This document shows, piece by piece, positions 43,908-53,035 of a stretch of 64,000 nt of DNA. The position numbers and the translations under genes are program-made. Position 1 is the stretch's first letter. The number at the start of each line of letters is the position of its first letter. The stretch comes from Nonomuraea antri. Its GTDB lineage: Bacteria > Actinomycetota > Actinomycetes > Streptosporangiales > Streptosporangiaceae. The notes under the pieces are model-generated. The model was given only the letters and a program-made list of their open reading frames with translations, was not told the origin of the DNA and searched no databases. Location of the stretch: NCBI RefSeq assembly GCF_013283785.1, contig NZ_JABCPZ010000008.1, forward strand, positions 41,324 to 105,323, given 5' to 3'.

Positions 43908-45410
43908 TCAGGCGGCCGGGCAGGACGCGTTCTTGCCGGGCACCTTGCCCTCCAGCAGGTAGCCGTCCACCAGGCCCTGCACGCACTTGCTGCCCGACAG
44001 GTACGCCCCGTGCCCCTCGCCCTCGTAGGTGACCAGCGTGGCGGTCTTGAGCTGGGCGGTCAGCTTCGGCGCCCACTCGTACGGCGTGGCCGGGTCGCCC
44101 TTGCCGCCCACCACCACGATCGGCGCCGAGCCGGTGGCGTCGACGTGCCTGGCCTGGTCGCTGCCCTTGGCCGGCCACATCCGGCACAGCCCGCCCGAGC
44201 CCTCGCTGCCGAACAGCGGCGAGATCTTCTGCGCGGCCGCCTCGGTGCGCCGCAGCTCGGCCTCGGCCGGACGTTCCGCCGTGTCCACGCAGGTGATGGC
44301 CGGGAAGCTGGTCATCTGGGTGGAGTAGGTGCCGTCCTCGGCGCGTCCGGTGTAGGTGTCGGCCAGGTACATCAGCGCGTCACCCTGGCCCTTGAGCGCC
44401 TGGCCGAGCGCGGCCTCCAGGAACGGCCAGGTCATCTCCGAGTACAGCGCGGCGGCCACGCCGGTCGAGGCCAGGCCCTGGGTGAGCTTCCTGTTGCCGA
44501 CCTGCAGAGGCTGGGCGGCGAGCTGGTTCATCAGCTTGGTGACGTTGGCGTCGGCGGCCTTGACGTCGGTCCCGACCTCGCACTGCTTGTTCTTCACGCA
44601 CGCCTTCAGAAAGCTCTCGTAGGCCTTCTGGAAGCCGCGGGTCTGCGCCAGCGTGCGCTGCTCGAAGGTGACCGTGGGATCGAGCGGCGCGTCGAGCACC
44701 ATCCGGCCCACGTTCTTCGGGAACAGCGTGGCGTACACGCCGCCGAGCTGCGTGCCGTAGGACATGCCGAGGTAGTTGAGCTTGGCGTCGCCCAGGGCGG
44801 TGCGCATCCTGTCCATGTCGCGGGCGGCGTTCACGGTGCCGACGTGCGGCAGGATCTTGCCGGAGTTCTTGGCGCACTGCTCGGCGAACTCCTTGTTGGC
44901 GGCTTCGCTCTCCTTGTGCGTCTGCTCGTCGGGCGGCAGCGTGTCGAGCGCGGTGAACTCGTCCATCTGGGCGCTGTCCCCGCAGCGCACGCCGGAGCTG
45001 CGCTCGACGCCGCGCGGGTCGAAGCTGACCAGGTCGTAGCGGGAGCGCAGCCCGCCGAGCGTCTTGGCGGCCTGGTCGAGCGTGTCGACCCCGGAGGCGC
45101 CGGGGCCGCCGAAGTTGAACACCAGCGAGCCGATCCGCTTCTTCGGGTCGCCGGCGGGGATCTTGATGAGCGCCAGGTCGATCTTCTCGCCGTCGGGTTT
45201 GGCGTAGTCGAGCGGCACGGCCAGCTTGCCGCACTTGACGGAAGGATCCTGCCTGGCGGGCTTCTCTCCGTCCGGACGTTTGATGTCCGTGCACGGGCCC
45301 CAGGTGATGGTCTTCTCGTCGGCGGTCGAGCCTGTGGCGGGCTCGGCCGGGGTGCTGCCGCAGCCGGCCACCGGGACGAGCAGGATGGCCGCGGCCAGAA
45401 CACGTCGCAT
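43908..45410 (-). CDS. Secreted alpha/beta-hydrolase lipoprotein, S33 tripeptidyl-aminopeptidase type
   Basis: Protein of 500 residues. Lipobox LVPVAGC near residue 17 predicts a lipid-anchored extracellular enzyme. The nucleophile motif is GMSYGT, the oxyanion region is FNFGGPGASGVD, the acid lies near GGKGDPATPYEWA and the catalytic His in EGEGHGAYLSGSKCV. The C-terminal TAP-like domain (about 400-500) ends with a Cys pair (GSKCV, NASCPAA) that may form a disulfide. Homologues in Streptomyces (Tap, SlpD/E) trim N-terminal tripeptides. ATG 45410 follows GAGGGGAAG by 7 nt. It is separated from aceE by two hairpins. Confidence 0.92.
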   Translation of the reverse strand: MRRVLAAAILLVPVAGCGSTPAEPATGSTADEKTITWGPCTDIKRPDGEKPARQDPSVKCGKLAVPLDYAKPDGEKIDLALIKIPAGDPKKRIGSLVFNFGGPGASGVDTLDQAAKTLGGLRSRYDLVSFDPRGVERSSGVRCGDSAQMDEFTALDTLPPDEQTHKESEAANKEFAEQCAKNSGKILPHVGTVNAARDMDRMRTALGDAKLNYLGMSYGTQLGGVYATLFPKNVGRMVLDAPLDPTVTFEQRTLAQTRGFQKAYESFLKACVKNKQCEVGTDVKAADANVTKLMNQLAAQPLQVGNRKLTQGLASTGVAAALYSEMTWPFLEAALGQALKGQGDALMYLADTYTGRAEDGTYSTQMTSFPAITCVDTAERPAEAELRRTEAAAQKISPLFGSEGSGGLCRMWPAKGSDQARHVDATGSAPIVVVGGKGDPATPYEWAPKLTAQLKTATLVTYEGEGHGAYLSGSKCVQGLVDGYLLEGKVPGKNASCPAA

Positions 45411-45479
45411 ACGAAAACTTCCCCTCGATGTCTCAGGGGGAGGTAGTGCCCACAATAAGGGAAGCCGCACGTAGAAAGG

Positions 45480-45518
45480 GTGAGGCGGCACGTACCCCTC
45501 CTGAACGTGCCGCCTCAC
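45480..45518 (-). terminator. Second hairpin between aceE and the hydrolase gene
   Basis: A perfect 14-bp stem: the arm starting GTGAGGCGGCACGT at 45480-45493 pairs with ACGTGCCGCCTCAC at 45505-45518. Confidence 0.7.
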
Positions 45519-45546
45519 ACTCCCCAAACGGGAGTCCGCCCGGAAC

Positions 45547-45589
45547 ATGACGCGTCCCCCGGAAAAAACTTCTCCGGGGGACGCGTCAT
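45547..45589 (-). terminator. Strong terminator of aceE
   Basis: 16-bp perfect stem between 45547-45562 and 45574-45589 (arm ends in CCCCCGG), with an A-rich loop, 9 bp beyond the aceE stop. Confidence 0.9.
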
Positions 45590-45597
45590 CGTCGGTG

Positions 45598-48345
45598 TCA
45601 GACGCCCATGGACTGGGTGTCGTTGCTCTCTGCGCCACCGGCCTCGGTGACGCCGTTCTTGAGGTGGTAGCGGGCGATCGCCTCGCGCAGCACCTCGGCG
45701 TCGAGCTGCCCCTGCTTGACCAGCGCGGTCAGCACGGCCAGCGTGATCGAGGCGGCGTCCACGTGGAAGTGGCGGCGCAGCGCCGAGCGGGTGTCGGACA
45801 GGCCGAACCCGTCGGTGCCCAGCGAGGACCAATCACCCGGCACCCACTGCGCGATCTGGTCCTGGACGGCCTTCATGTAGTCGCTGACGCCCACGAACGG
45901 GCCCTGCGCCTGCGAAAGCGCCTGGGTCACGTACGGCACGCGCTGCTCGGCGTCGGGGTTGAGCAGGTTGTGCTCGTCGCAGGCCAGCGCCTCGCGGCGA
46001 AGCTCCGACCAGGACGTCGCCGACCACACGGTGGCCGACACGCCCCACTCCTCGGCCAGCAGGCGCTGGGCCTCGACCGCCCACGGACCGGCCACGCCCG
46101 AGGACAGGATGTTGGCCTTCGGCCCGTCGGCGCGCGGCGAGTCGGCGAACTTGTACAGGCCCTTGAGCAGGCCCGGCACGTCGAGGTCGGCCGGCTCGGC
46201 GGGCTGGATGTACGGCTCGTTGTAGACCGTGAGGTAGTAGAAGACGTTCTCCGGGTCTTCCCCGTACATCCGGCGCAGGCCGTCCTTGACGATGTATGCG
46301 GTCTCGTAGGCCCAGGACGGGTCGTAGGAGACGGCGGCCGGGTTCGTCGAGGCGATGAGCGGTGTGTGGCCGTCCTCGTGCTGCAGGCCCTCGCCGTTCA
46401 GCGTGGTGCGGCCGGCGGTGGCGCCCAGCAGGAAGCCGCGGCCCATCTGGTCGGCGAGCTGCCACATCTGGTCGCCGGTGCGCTGCCAGCCGAACATCGA
46501 GTAGAAGATGTAGATCGGGATCATCGCCTCGCCGTGCGTGGCGTACGACGTGCCGACCGCGGTGGTGGAGGCCATCGAGCCGGCCTCGTTGATCCCCTCG
46601 TGCAGGATCTGGCCGACCGTCGACTCCTTGTACGACAGCAGCAGGTCACGGTCGACGGCCTCGTACGTCTGGCCGTGCGGCGAGTAGATCTTGGCGCTCG
46701 GGAACATGGCGTCCATGCCGAACGTGCGCGCCTCGTCGGGGATGATCGGCACGAAACGCTTGCCGATCTCCTTGTCGCGCATGAGGTCCTTGAGCAGCCG
46801 GACGAACGCCATGGTGGTGGCCACCTGCTGCTTGCCCGAGCCCTTGGAGAACTGCTTGTACACGTCGTCGCCGGGCAGCGTGAGCGGCTTGGCCCGGACC
46901 ACGCGCTTGGGCAGCACGCCGCCCAGGGCCGCGCGGCGCTCCTTCATGTACTCGATCTCCGGGTCGTGCTCGCCCGGGTGGAAGTACGGCGGCAGGTCGC
47001 CTTCGAGCGCGGAGTCGGGGATCGGCAGGTAGAGCCGGTCGCGGAACTCCTTCAGCTCGGCCTTGGTGAGCTTCTTCATCTGGTGCGTGGCGTTGCGCGC
47101 CTCGAAGTCCTTGCCCAGGGTCCAGCCCTTGATGGTCTGGGCGAGGATCACGGTCGGCTGGCCGACGTGCTCGCGGGCCGCCTTGAACGCCGCGTAGACC
47201 TTGCGGTAGTCGTGGCCGCCGCGCGACAGCTTGCGGATGTCGTCGTCGGTCAGGTGCTCGACCATCTTGCGCAGGCGCGGGTCGCCGCCGAAGAAGTTGT
47301 CGCGAATGTAGCCGCCGGTCTCGACCGAGTAGGTCTGGAACTGGCCGTCGGGGGTCGTGTTCATCTGGTTGACCAGCACGCCGTCGACGTCGGCCGCCAG
47401 CAGCGGGTCCCAGTCGCGGCCCCACACGACCTTGATCACGTTCCAGCCGGCGCCGCGGAAGTACGACTCCAGCTCCTGGATGATCTTGCCGTTGCCGCGT
47501 ACCGGGCCGTCGAGGCGCTGCAGGTTGCAGTTGATGACGAAGGTGAGGTTGTCGAGCTCCTCACGGGCGGCCAGGCCGATCGCGCCGAGCGACTCGGGCT
47601 CGTCCATCTCGCCGTCGCCGAGGAACGCCCACACATGGCTGCGCGAGGTGTCCTTGATCTGCCGGTTGAGCAGGTAGCGGTTGAACCGCGCCTGGTAGAT
47701 CGCGCTGATCGGGCCCAGACCCATGGAGACGGTCGGGAACTCCCAGAAGTCGGGCAGCAGCCGCGGGTGCGGGTAGGAGGGCAGGCCGTGGAAGCCGTGC
47801 GACAGCTCCTGGCGGAACGCGTCGAGCTGGCTCTCGTTGAGCCGGCCCTCCAGGAAGGCGCGGGCGTAGATGCCCGGCGCCGCGTGGCCCTGGAAGAACA
47901 CCTGGTCGCCCGACTCGCCGTGGTCCTTGCCGCGGAAGAAGTGGTTGAAGCCCACCTCGTAGAGCGAGGCCGCCGAGGCGTAGGTGGCGATGTGGCCGCC
48001 CACGTTCGTGCGCGCGTTGGCCCGCGACACCATGACGGCCGCGTTCCAGCGGATGTAGGCGCGGATGCGGCGCTCGACGTGCTCGTCACCGGGGAACCAC
48101 GGCTCGCGCTCCGGCGGGATCGTGTTGATGTAGTCGGTGCTGCGCAGGCCCGGCACGCCGACCTGGTGCTCGCGGGCCCGCTCCAGCATGCGGAGCATCA
48201 AGTAGCGGGCTCTCGTGCGGCCCTCCGTCTTGACGACGTTGTCGAGGGACTCGAGCCACTCGTTGGTCTCACTGGGGTCGACATCAGGCAGCTGGCTGGG
48301 TAGGCCGTCGCTGATGATCGAGAAACGCTGGCGTCCGGAAGCCAC
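45598..48345 (-). CDS. aceE: Pyruvate dehydrogenase E1 component, homodimeric type
   Basis: Thiamine-diphosphate enzyme of 915 residues decarboxylating pyruvate for the E2 lipoyl domain. N-terminal [15 protein letters not shown], the ThDP motif [20 protein letters not shown] with [20 protein letters not shown], the pyrimidine-domain blocks [20 protein letters not shown] and [20 protein letters not shown], and the C-terminal [21 protein letters not shown] are all canonical. GTG 48345 has GGAAGG 9 nt upstream. The 16-nt sequence containing that ribosome site is repeated 36 nt further upstream (48381-48396). Genes for E2/E3 are elsewhere. Confidence 0.97.
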   Translation of the reverse strand: MASGRQRFSIISDGLPSQLPDVDPSETNEWLESLDNVVKTEGRTRARYLMLRMLERAREHQVGVPGLRSTDYINTIPPEREPWFPGDEHVERRIRAYIRWNAAVMVSRANARTNVGGHIATYASAASLYEVGFNHFFRGKDHGESGDQVFFQGHAAPGIYARAFLEGRLNESQLDAFRQELSHGFHGLPSYPHPRLLPDFWEFPTVSMGLGPISAIYQARFNRYLLNRQIKDTSRSHVWAFLGDGEMDEPESLGAIGLAAREELDNLTFVINCNLQRLDGPVRGNGKIIQELESYFRGAGWNVIKVVWGRDWDPLLAADVDGVLVNQMNTTPDGQFQTYSVETGGYIRDNFFGGDPRLRKMVEHLTDDDIRKLSRGGHDYRKVYAAFKAAREHVGQPTVILAQTIKGWTLGKDFEARNATHQMKKLTKAELKEFRDRLYLPIPDSALEGDLPPYFHPGEHDPEIEYMKERRAALGGVLPKRVVRAKPLTLPGDDVYKQFSKGSGKQQVATTMAFVRLLKDLMRDKEIGKRFVPIIPDEARTFGMDAMFPSAKIYSPHGQTYEAVDRDLLLSYKESTVGQILHEGINEAGSMASTTAVGTSYATHGEAMIPIYIFYSMFGWQRTGDQMWQLADQMGRGFLLGATAGRTTLNGEGLQHEDGHTPLIASTNPAAVSYDPSWAYETAYIVKDGLRRMYGEDPENVFYYLTVYNEPYIQPAEPADLDVPGLLKGLYKFADSPRADGPKANILSSGVAGPWAVEAQRLLAEEWGVSATVWSATSWSELRREALACDEHNLLNPDAEQRVPYVTQALSQAQGPFVGVSDYMKAVQDQIAQWVPGDWSSLGTDGFGLSDTRSALRRHFHVDAASITLAVLTALVKQGQLDAEVLREAIARYHLKNGVTEAGGAESNDTQSMGV

Positions 48346-48396
48346 TGGGTCTCGCCTTCCGAGGATGACTGATGTCTGGTCTGGGTCTCGCCTTCC
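48345..48396. repeat. 16-bp direct repeat containing the aceE ribosome binding site
   Basis: CTGGGTCTCGCCTTCC at 48345-48360 and 48381-48396 (on the coding strand GGAAGGCGAGACCCAG). The copy nearest the gene provides the start-proximal GGAAGG. Confidence 0.85.
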
Positions 48397-48946
48397 ATCC
48401 TGGTCGCTAGTCGTAGAAAGTGCATCTCTACTGACGAGTAACCAGGGTGTCCCTGCTGGCAGGGCTACTCTGCGTGGCCTAGACCACCGATGGTAGGACG
48501 AATCGCCACCAAAGGTTACATCGAAGCAGCAATTTAACAAGACCGGAAAACGAACGAAATTTCGCTCGAAAGTCTTGGAGGATCGCCCGAGGTCGTCCCC
48601 GCCTCACCTGAACCTCCCCCGAAGAGGGGAGATCTCACCCACGCCCGCGCGATGCGACCGGCGAGTCTATCGGTCAGGCTCCCATGGTGGCCTGCTCGGG
48701 GCCGGGTTAACTCGTGTTCATGGGGGCGTTTCTGCTGGTCACGGGGGTGACGTGCGGATCGGGGACCGGGGGCGCGGCGGTCTGCGGCACGGGAACCCGG
48801 GCGCGTCCGCCTGTGGCACGGGAACTGGGGCCGCGCCCGCCTGCGGCCAGGGCGACCCCGAGCCTGATGGCGGCATCACCGCCACCGACCCGGCCCCGTC
48901 GCCAGGGCCGTGATCGTTCGCCGGCCTCAGGGCCTTCACGGGGCCT
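48346..48946. other. Non-coding stretch upstream of aceE
   Basis: About 600 bp without a supported gene. It holds the duplicated ribosome-site segment (48345-48396), small hairpins CCCTGC-TG-GCAGGG at 48451-48464 and CTCCCC-N6-GGGGAG at 48614-48631, and an 11-bp-period repeat of GGGCCTTCAC (48930-48970). The aceE promoter must be here but I could not place it. Open frames in 48700-48940 have no recognisable product. Confidence 0.5.
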
Positions 48947-49156
48947 TCACAGGGCCTTCACAGGGCTTCGTCCAGGGGATGAGGCCCTGTTGCAGGGCCC
49001 CTGGCCAGGGGCCCTGCACGTCGCGTTCGCGCGCACCGCCTCCGCCACCCGCTCGTCGTCCTGGAACGACGTGAGCACGATCACCGCTGGCGGCTCGTCC
49101 TCGGCCCGCAGCGTGCGCAGGCCGTGCCAATCCACGACGAGGACCCGGATCGTCAT
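48947..49156 (-). pseudogene. Truncated NarL-type response regulator
   Basis: The fragment starts with a normal receiver N-terminus MTIRVLVVDWHGL (usual VVDDH has become VVDWH), then jumps directly to LRAEDEPPAVIVLTSFQDDE, the beta4 region, so the phospho-acceptor Asp segment has been deleted. The C-terminal HTH is missing: after AEAVRANAT the sequence runs into the palindrome at 48991-49018. Its ATG directly follows the stop of the histidine kinase remnant, the usual order of such pairs. Confidence 0.8.
48991..49018 (-). terminator. 28-bp perfect palindrome, possible terminator
   Basis: The 14-nt half-site TGCAGGGCCCCTGG is followed immediately by its reverse complement. It interrupts the response regulator remnant, so it may be a rearrangement scar rather than a terminator. 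Confidence 0.5.
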
Positions 49157-49617
49157 TCAGCCGCGTTCTTCCACTGTGTTGACGGTGGCCGTCACGGTGG
49201 CGCTGTGGCCCGGCCGGCTGCGGACGTCCAGGGCGCCGCCCAGCTCGCTCACCCGCATCAGCGCCAGGCCCATGCGTGCCGCGCGGCCACCTCCGCCGGG
49301 TCGAAGCCACGCCCGTCGTCAGTCACTCGACTGTGACGAGACCGTCGCCGCGGCTCAGACGTACCCGCAGCGTGGCAGGTTCGGCGTGCTTGACCGCGTT
49401 GCCCAGCGGCTCCCGCACGAGGCGGAGCACGGCGTGCTCGGCCGGGGAGAGCGAGCAGCACGTCGGTCAGCTCACAGGTCACCGTGATGCCTATGCGGGT
49501 CTCGTAGGCGCGACACAGTTCCGCGATCGCCGGCCGCAGCCCGGCGTCCTCCAGCGGCACCGGGCGCCGCTCCAGTAGCAGCTGCCGCACGATGACCGGG
49601 CTGGCCCACCAGGTCAC
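49157..49617 (-). pseudogene. Histidine kinase C-terminal remnant with multiple frameshifts
   Basis: Three frames must be joined to read a NarL-partner kinase. The first gives RQLLLERRPVPLEDAGLRPA and YETRIGITVTCELTDV. The second gives AEHAVLRLVREPLGNAVKHA (the N box), ending in LVTVE and a stop. The third gives VTDDGRGFDPAEVAARH (G1 box). A last shift gives MGLALMRVSELGGALDV and RPGHSATVTATV to the stop at 49157-49159. The dimerisation His region and sensor are absent. Clear decay of a once intact kinase. Confidence 0.85.
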
Positions 49618-49618
49618 C

Positions 49619-49990
49619 TCACGACCGCCGACGTCGCCGCTCCCGCCGCCGCCCGTCCCCGGGCCGGGCGCCCGGATCCGGAGTTTCGCCGGACGTGAGC
49701 CGCCTCGGGTCGGTGCCGCGGACGATCCGCAGGCCGGGGGCGAGCAACGCGGCCACCGGCGGCGCCTGAATCTCCTCGCCCTCGGCCAGGGCCTTCATGT
49801 TCGGGATCTCGTAGCCGAAATTCCATCTGTCCTGGTCGGCGGACGAGGCGGCGGGGACGTCCGGGTTCAGCCTGGACGCGGTCAGACCGAGGACCTTGGG
49901 GTCTCTGGTGGCCAGTTCCCGGGCCGCGGCGGCCGCGTTCGAGCTGCAGGCCAGAGGGATCAGGATCAACGGCGCCAGCGCGGTCTCCAC
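49619..49990 (-). pseudogene. Uncharacterised fragment with one hydrophobic segment
   Basis: A 123-residue frame beginning ETALAPLILIPLACSSNAAA (hydrophobic), followed by a polar region containing RWNFGYEIPNMKALAEGEEI and RIVRGTDPRRLTSGE and an Arg-rich end of low complexity. The frame continues open upstream to about 50053 with SYALATATAALLVETALAPL, but without a start codon or ribosome site. I do not recognise it. Given that it abuts the kinase remnant on the same strand, it is probably another decayed gene piece. Confidence 0.35.
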
Positions 49991-50161
49991 CAGGAGCGCC
50001 GCGGTGGCGGTGGCGAGGGCGTACGAGACGGTCGTCCGGCCGTGGGGCCCGAAGCGCCACAGCCGCGCAGCGTAACGTTTCGGACATCTTTTTCCCTCGC
50101 CCGATGAGGGGAGGTGGATATGCCTCTTTTCCTATGGCGGTCGGCGTACGAAGGTGGAGGT

Positions 50162-50344
50162 ATGAATGCGACGGTAGGCGACCGGCTCCTGGTGCACGGG
50201 AATACCGTTGGCGAAAGGGACCGGAGCGGCGTGATCATCGAGGTCCACGGCCAGAACGGCGGGCCTCCGTACATCGTGCGGTTCGACGACGGACACACCG
50301 GGCTGGTGTTTCCCGGCCCTGATGCGGTCGTTGTGCCTCAGTAG
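50162..50344 (+). CDS. DUF1918 family small protein
   Basis: Protein of 60 residues, an SH3-like beta barrel by family knowledge: VGDRLLVHGNTVGERDRSGV, IIEVHGQNGGPPYIVRFDDGHT and LVFPGPDAVV are the family blocks. Function unknown; similar proteins are stress-associated in actinomycetes. ATG 50162 follows AAGGTGGAGGT. Ten bp separate it from the YjbQ gene, so they probably share an mRNA. Confidence 0.9.
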   Translation: MNATVGDRLLVHGNTVGERDRSGVIIEVHGQNGGPPYIVRFDDGHTGLVFPGPDAVVVPQ

Positions 50345-50353
50345 GATTCTCAT

Positions 50354-50761
50354 GTGAGATCTGAAATCATCTCCGTGGCCACCGGGTCACGAGAGACGGT
50401 GCACGACATCACCGCCGAATGCGCGGAATTCGTCCGGGCGCAGGGTGAGGACGGCCTGCTGCACGTTTTCGTGCCGCACGCCACCGCCGGCGTGGCCTTG
50501 CTCGAGCTGGGGTCGGGCAGCGACGACGATCTCCTCGCGGCGCTTCGCGATCTGCTGCCCGCCGACGACCGGTGGCGTCACGCGCACGGTTCGCGCGGTC
50601 ATGGCAGGTCGCACGTCATGCCGGCGCTGATCCCGCCGTACGCCACGATCCCCGTGCTCGGCGGCAGATTGGCGCTCGGCACCTGGCAGTCGGTGGCGCT
50701 GGTGGACCTGAATGTCGACAACCCGCAACGCCAGGTTCGCCTGTCGTTTTTGTCCCATTGA
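50354..50761 (+). CDS. yjbQ: YjbQ family protein (secondary thiamine-phosphate synthase-like, UPF0047)
   Basis: Protein of 135 residues. Blocks HVFVPHATAGVALLE, HGRSHVMPALIPP and LGTWQSVALVDLN hold the conserved His and Asp/Glu residues of the family. Some members have weak thiamine-phosphate synthase activity in vitro; the physiological role is not settled. GTG 50354 has AGGA 7 nt upstream. Follows DUF1918 by 10 bp. Confidence 0.92.
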   Translation: MRSEIISVATGSRETVHDITAECAEFVRAQGEDGLLHVFVPHATAGVALLELGSGSDDDLLAALRDLLPADDRWRHAHGSRGHGRSHVMPALIPPYATIPVLGGRLALGTWQSVALVDLNVDNPQRQVRLSFLSH

Positions 50762-50876
50762 TTCTGGCCGACTACGGCCGTACCCGTGGCGACCGTTGAC
50801 GACTGAGGGTCACAGCGTGTGGACTGTGCCGAAGCGATAAACCGCATAAGCGGCCACTCAAGCAGGAGGGATAAAC

Positions 50877-51305
50877 GTGAGCGCGACCGCGGGTCAGGCG
50901 CAGGGCGAGCGCGGCCTGGCCGAACGACTCGGCCTCAAGCCGGGTCAGGTGGTGCAGGAGATCGGTTGGGACGAGGACGTCGACGACGAGCTTCGCGACT
51001 CCATCGAAGACCTGACCGGTAACGAGCTGCTGGACGAAGAGACTGACGACGTCGTGGACGTGGTGCTGCTGTGGTGGCGCGACGGAGACGGGGACCTCTT
51101 CGACGTCCTGAGCGACGCCATGCGAGGTCTCGCCGAGGGCGGCCAGATCTGGCTGCTGACTCCCAAGGCCGGGCGCGATGGCCATGTGGAGCCGAGCGAC
51201 ATCGGGGAGGATGCCGCTACCGCGGGTCTCTCGCAGACGAGCAGCATCTCCGCCGCGCCCGATTGGTCGGGGACCAGACTCGTCACGCCGAAGGGACGCC
51301 GGTAG
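50877..51305 (+). CDS. DUF3052 family protein
   Basis: Protein of 142 residues conserved downstream of aceE in actinobacteria (recalled synteny). Blocks GLKPGQVVQEIGWDEDVDDE, VDVVLLWWRDGDGDLFDVL and GGQIWLLTPKAGRDGHVEPS are diagnostic. No catalytic motif; function unknown. GTG 50877 follows AGGAGGGATAAAC. A TTGACG at 50796-50801 with TGGACT at 50820-50825 could be its promoter. It is followed by a 730-bp non-coding stretch. Confidence 0.93.
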   Translation: MSATAGQAQGERGLAERLGLKPGQVVQEIGWDEDVDDELRDSIEDLTGNELLDEETDDVVDVVLLWWRDGDGDLFDVLSDAMRGLAEGGQIWLLTPKAGRDGHVEPSDIGEDAATAGLSQTSSISAAPDWSGTRLVTPKGRR

Positions 51306-52036
51306 AGAACCCGAGCACAACGGCCCACGGTTCGGTGTGTTCGACACGGCCGACACGGGCCTGAATGACCTGAACGGCCTGAATGGTTTGTATGGCCGGT
51401 GGTCGCCGACGTCGGTGGCGTCGGTGGCGTGACCGGCGGGGTCTCGGTTCGGTGCGGTTCGGGTGTCGCCTGGCCCGGTGGGCCGGGTTCGGTCCGGTGA
51501 GGTCGGACCGATCGATGCCGGATCGTTGTGCTGGACGGTGACGCCAGGTCGGGGTGCCCGATTTCGGGGCTGGATCGTGGCGTCGGCTCAGTCGTGTCAG
51601 CTCGGTCGTATCGGCTCAGTTGTTCGGTTCGGTCGTGTCGGCTCGGTCGTGTCGGTTCGGTCGTGTCGGTTCCGGTGCGTGGACTGCGGTGCGGCGATCC
51701 CGGTGGGATCGACCGCATCGATCCCGGATCGATCCCGGCACGTCGCTTCAGGTGCGTCGGTCGGGTCGGGCGGTCCGCGGTGTCCGGGTGCGAGTTCTCG
51801 CGGTGCGGGGCTCGCGTCCATGACCGGGGTCATGACTGTGATCGAGGTTGTGATCGAGGCCGGATCGTGACTGCGGCCGTGAGGCGGCGAGATGGCGTGG
51901 AGGCCTGGCCGCCGCTGAACCGGAGTGCGGTGCGACGACCCCGCCGTCATGCCGCTGGAGCGGCGTGGCGGTCCGATGGTGCGTTCGTGGCCATCCCGTG
52001 GCGGCCCGAGCGTCGCCCGTACGGCAGGATGGTGGT
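51306..52036. other. Gene-free stretch with 14-bp tandem repeat
   Basis: No supported gene. The core 51584-51680 is a tandem repeat of about seven 14-bp units of the form CGGNTCGGTCGTGT, and surrounding sequence is low-complexity T/G/C-rich. Open frames through it translate to Thr/Arg/Ser-rich repeats without homology signs. No tRNA or obvious small RNA seen. Confidence 0.6.
51584..51680. repeat. 14-bp tandem repeat, about seven units
   Basis: Three consecutive near-identical units CGGTTCGGTCGTGT / CGGCTCGGTCGTGT / CGGTTCGGTCGTGT at 51625-51666, flanked by more diverged copies. Confidence 0.85.
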
Positions 52037-52495
52037 GTGAACGCGCATCCTGCCAAGGTCGGCGCCCCGGCGCCCGACTTCGAACTTCAGGACCAGCACG
52101 GCACTCCGGTGCGACTCTCCGAGCTCCGGGGCAGGAAGGTCGTGCTGGTCTTCTACCCGCTCGCGTTCAGCGGGATCTGTCACGCCGAGCTGTCGGCTCT
52201 GCGCGACTTCACCTTCCCCGAGGGTGTGCGGGTGCTCACCGTCTCGGTCGACTCCATATATTCGCTGCGTGCCTGGGCGGACCGGGAGGGTTACGCGTTC
52301 TCGCTGCTCTCCGATTTCTGGCCACACGGACAGGTCGCGCAGGCGTACGGTGTGTTCGATGAGGTGAAGGGGCTCGCGCTGCGGGGGACCTTCATCATCG
52401 ACGGCGAGGGCGTGATCCGGTGGTCGGTGGTCAACCCGACCTCCTCGGCACGTGACGTCGCCGACTACGTCAAGGCACTCGCCGACATTTCTTGA
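52037..52495 (+). CDS. AhpE-like peroxiredoxin
   Basis: Peroxiredoxin of 152 residues, reducing peroxides through a single peroxidatic Cys in VFYPLAFSGICHAELSAL. The PxxxTxxC-type motif is modified to PLAFSGIC as in Mycobacterium AhpE, and SDFWPHGQVAQAYGVFDE is the AhpE-specific block. No resolving Cys is visible, so a low-molecular thiol such as mycothiol or mycoredoxin would recycle it (family knowledge). GTG 52037 with AGGATGG upstream gives the natural N-terminus; earlier in-frame starts add unrelated sequence. Confidence 0.94.
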   Translation: MNAHPAKVGAPAPDFELQDQHGTPVRLSELRGRKVVLVFYPLAFSGICHAELSALRDFTFPEGVRVLTVSVDSIYSLRAWADREGYAFSLLSDFWPHGQVAQAYGVFDEVKGLALRGTFIIDGEGVIRWSVVNPTSSARDVADYVKALADIS

Positions 52496-52509
52496 CTTCG
52501 GAGGAAACG

Positions 52510-52821
52510 ATGCCCTGCTACCGCTGCGGGGCCCGGCAGACCGACCCGGTCCGAGGCGCCAGCCCGTGGAAGCGCGGGGTGCGCGACGAGACCCAGGTGC
52601 TCATCTGCCCGGACTGTCAACGGCTGCACGACCTCGATCTCGACACGTGCGGCACCTGCGGATCCACCACGCTCATCTGCCGGCTCGGTGAAGTGGAATG
52701 CCGGTCGTGCGGTGCGGTCCGGATGGCCCGATCCGACGCGCTGGCGGGCACGGTGGCCCCGCCACCCGGGCTGTCGGCGGAGGTGGAGGCCGCGCTCAAC
52801 CGGGTGCTGGGCCGAGCCTGA
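52510..52821 (+). CDS. Multi-zinc-ribbon hypothetical protein
   Basis: Protein of 103 residues with four CxxC knuckles: CYRCG, CPDC, CGTCG and CRSCG, enough for two zinc ribbons, followed by a short helical tail (LSAEVEAALNRVLGRA). ATG 52510 has GGAGG 5 nt upstream. It follows the peroxiredoxin by 14 bp and is probably co-transcribed. A nucleic-acid or protein-binding adaptor is likely from the fold, but nothing defines a partner. Confidence 0.75.
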   Translation: MPCYRCGARQTDPVRGASPWKRGVRDETQVLICPDCQRLHDLDLDTCGTCGSTTLICRLGEVECRSCGAVRMARSDALAGTVAPPPGLSAEVEAALNRVLGRA

Positions 52822-53035
52822 CCGGCGTGAGACAAGGCGTCGACGCCGACCACCGAAGGCGGGACCGGATGTCGAGATCTCATGCCCCGAGGCCCCCGTC
52901 CTCCGGAGAGTTGCCTGCGTGCGGACGTGGACGGCGACCGCCGTCTCACCCACTCGACGGCGTCGTCTCACCCACCGGCGTGCGGATTTTCCGGACACGA
53001 GCTGACCTGCGCTATCGTCTCCTATCGTGTCCGCA

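Noticed and set aside
45547..48303. 918-codon plus-strand open frame opposite aceE
   Set aside because: Antisense shadow created by third-position GC; aceE itself is unambiguous.
50945..51718. 257-codon minus-strand frame rich in Thr, Arg and Ser
   Set aside because: Translation of the 14-bp repeat and of the antisense of DUF3052; no start signal or family similarity.
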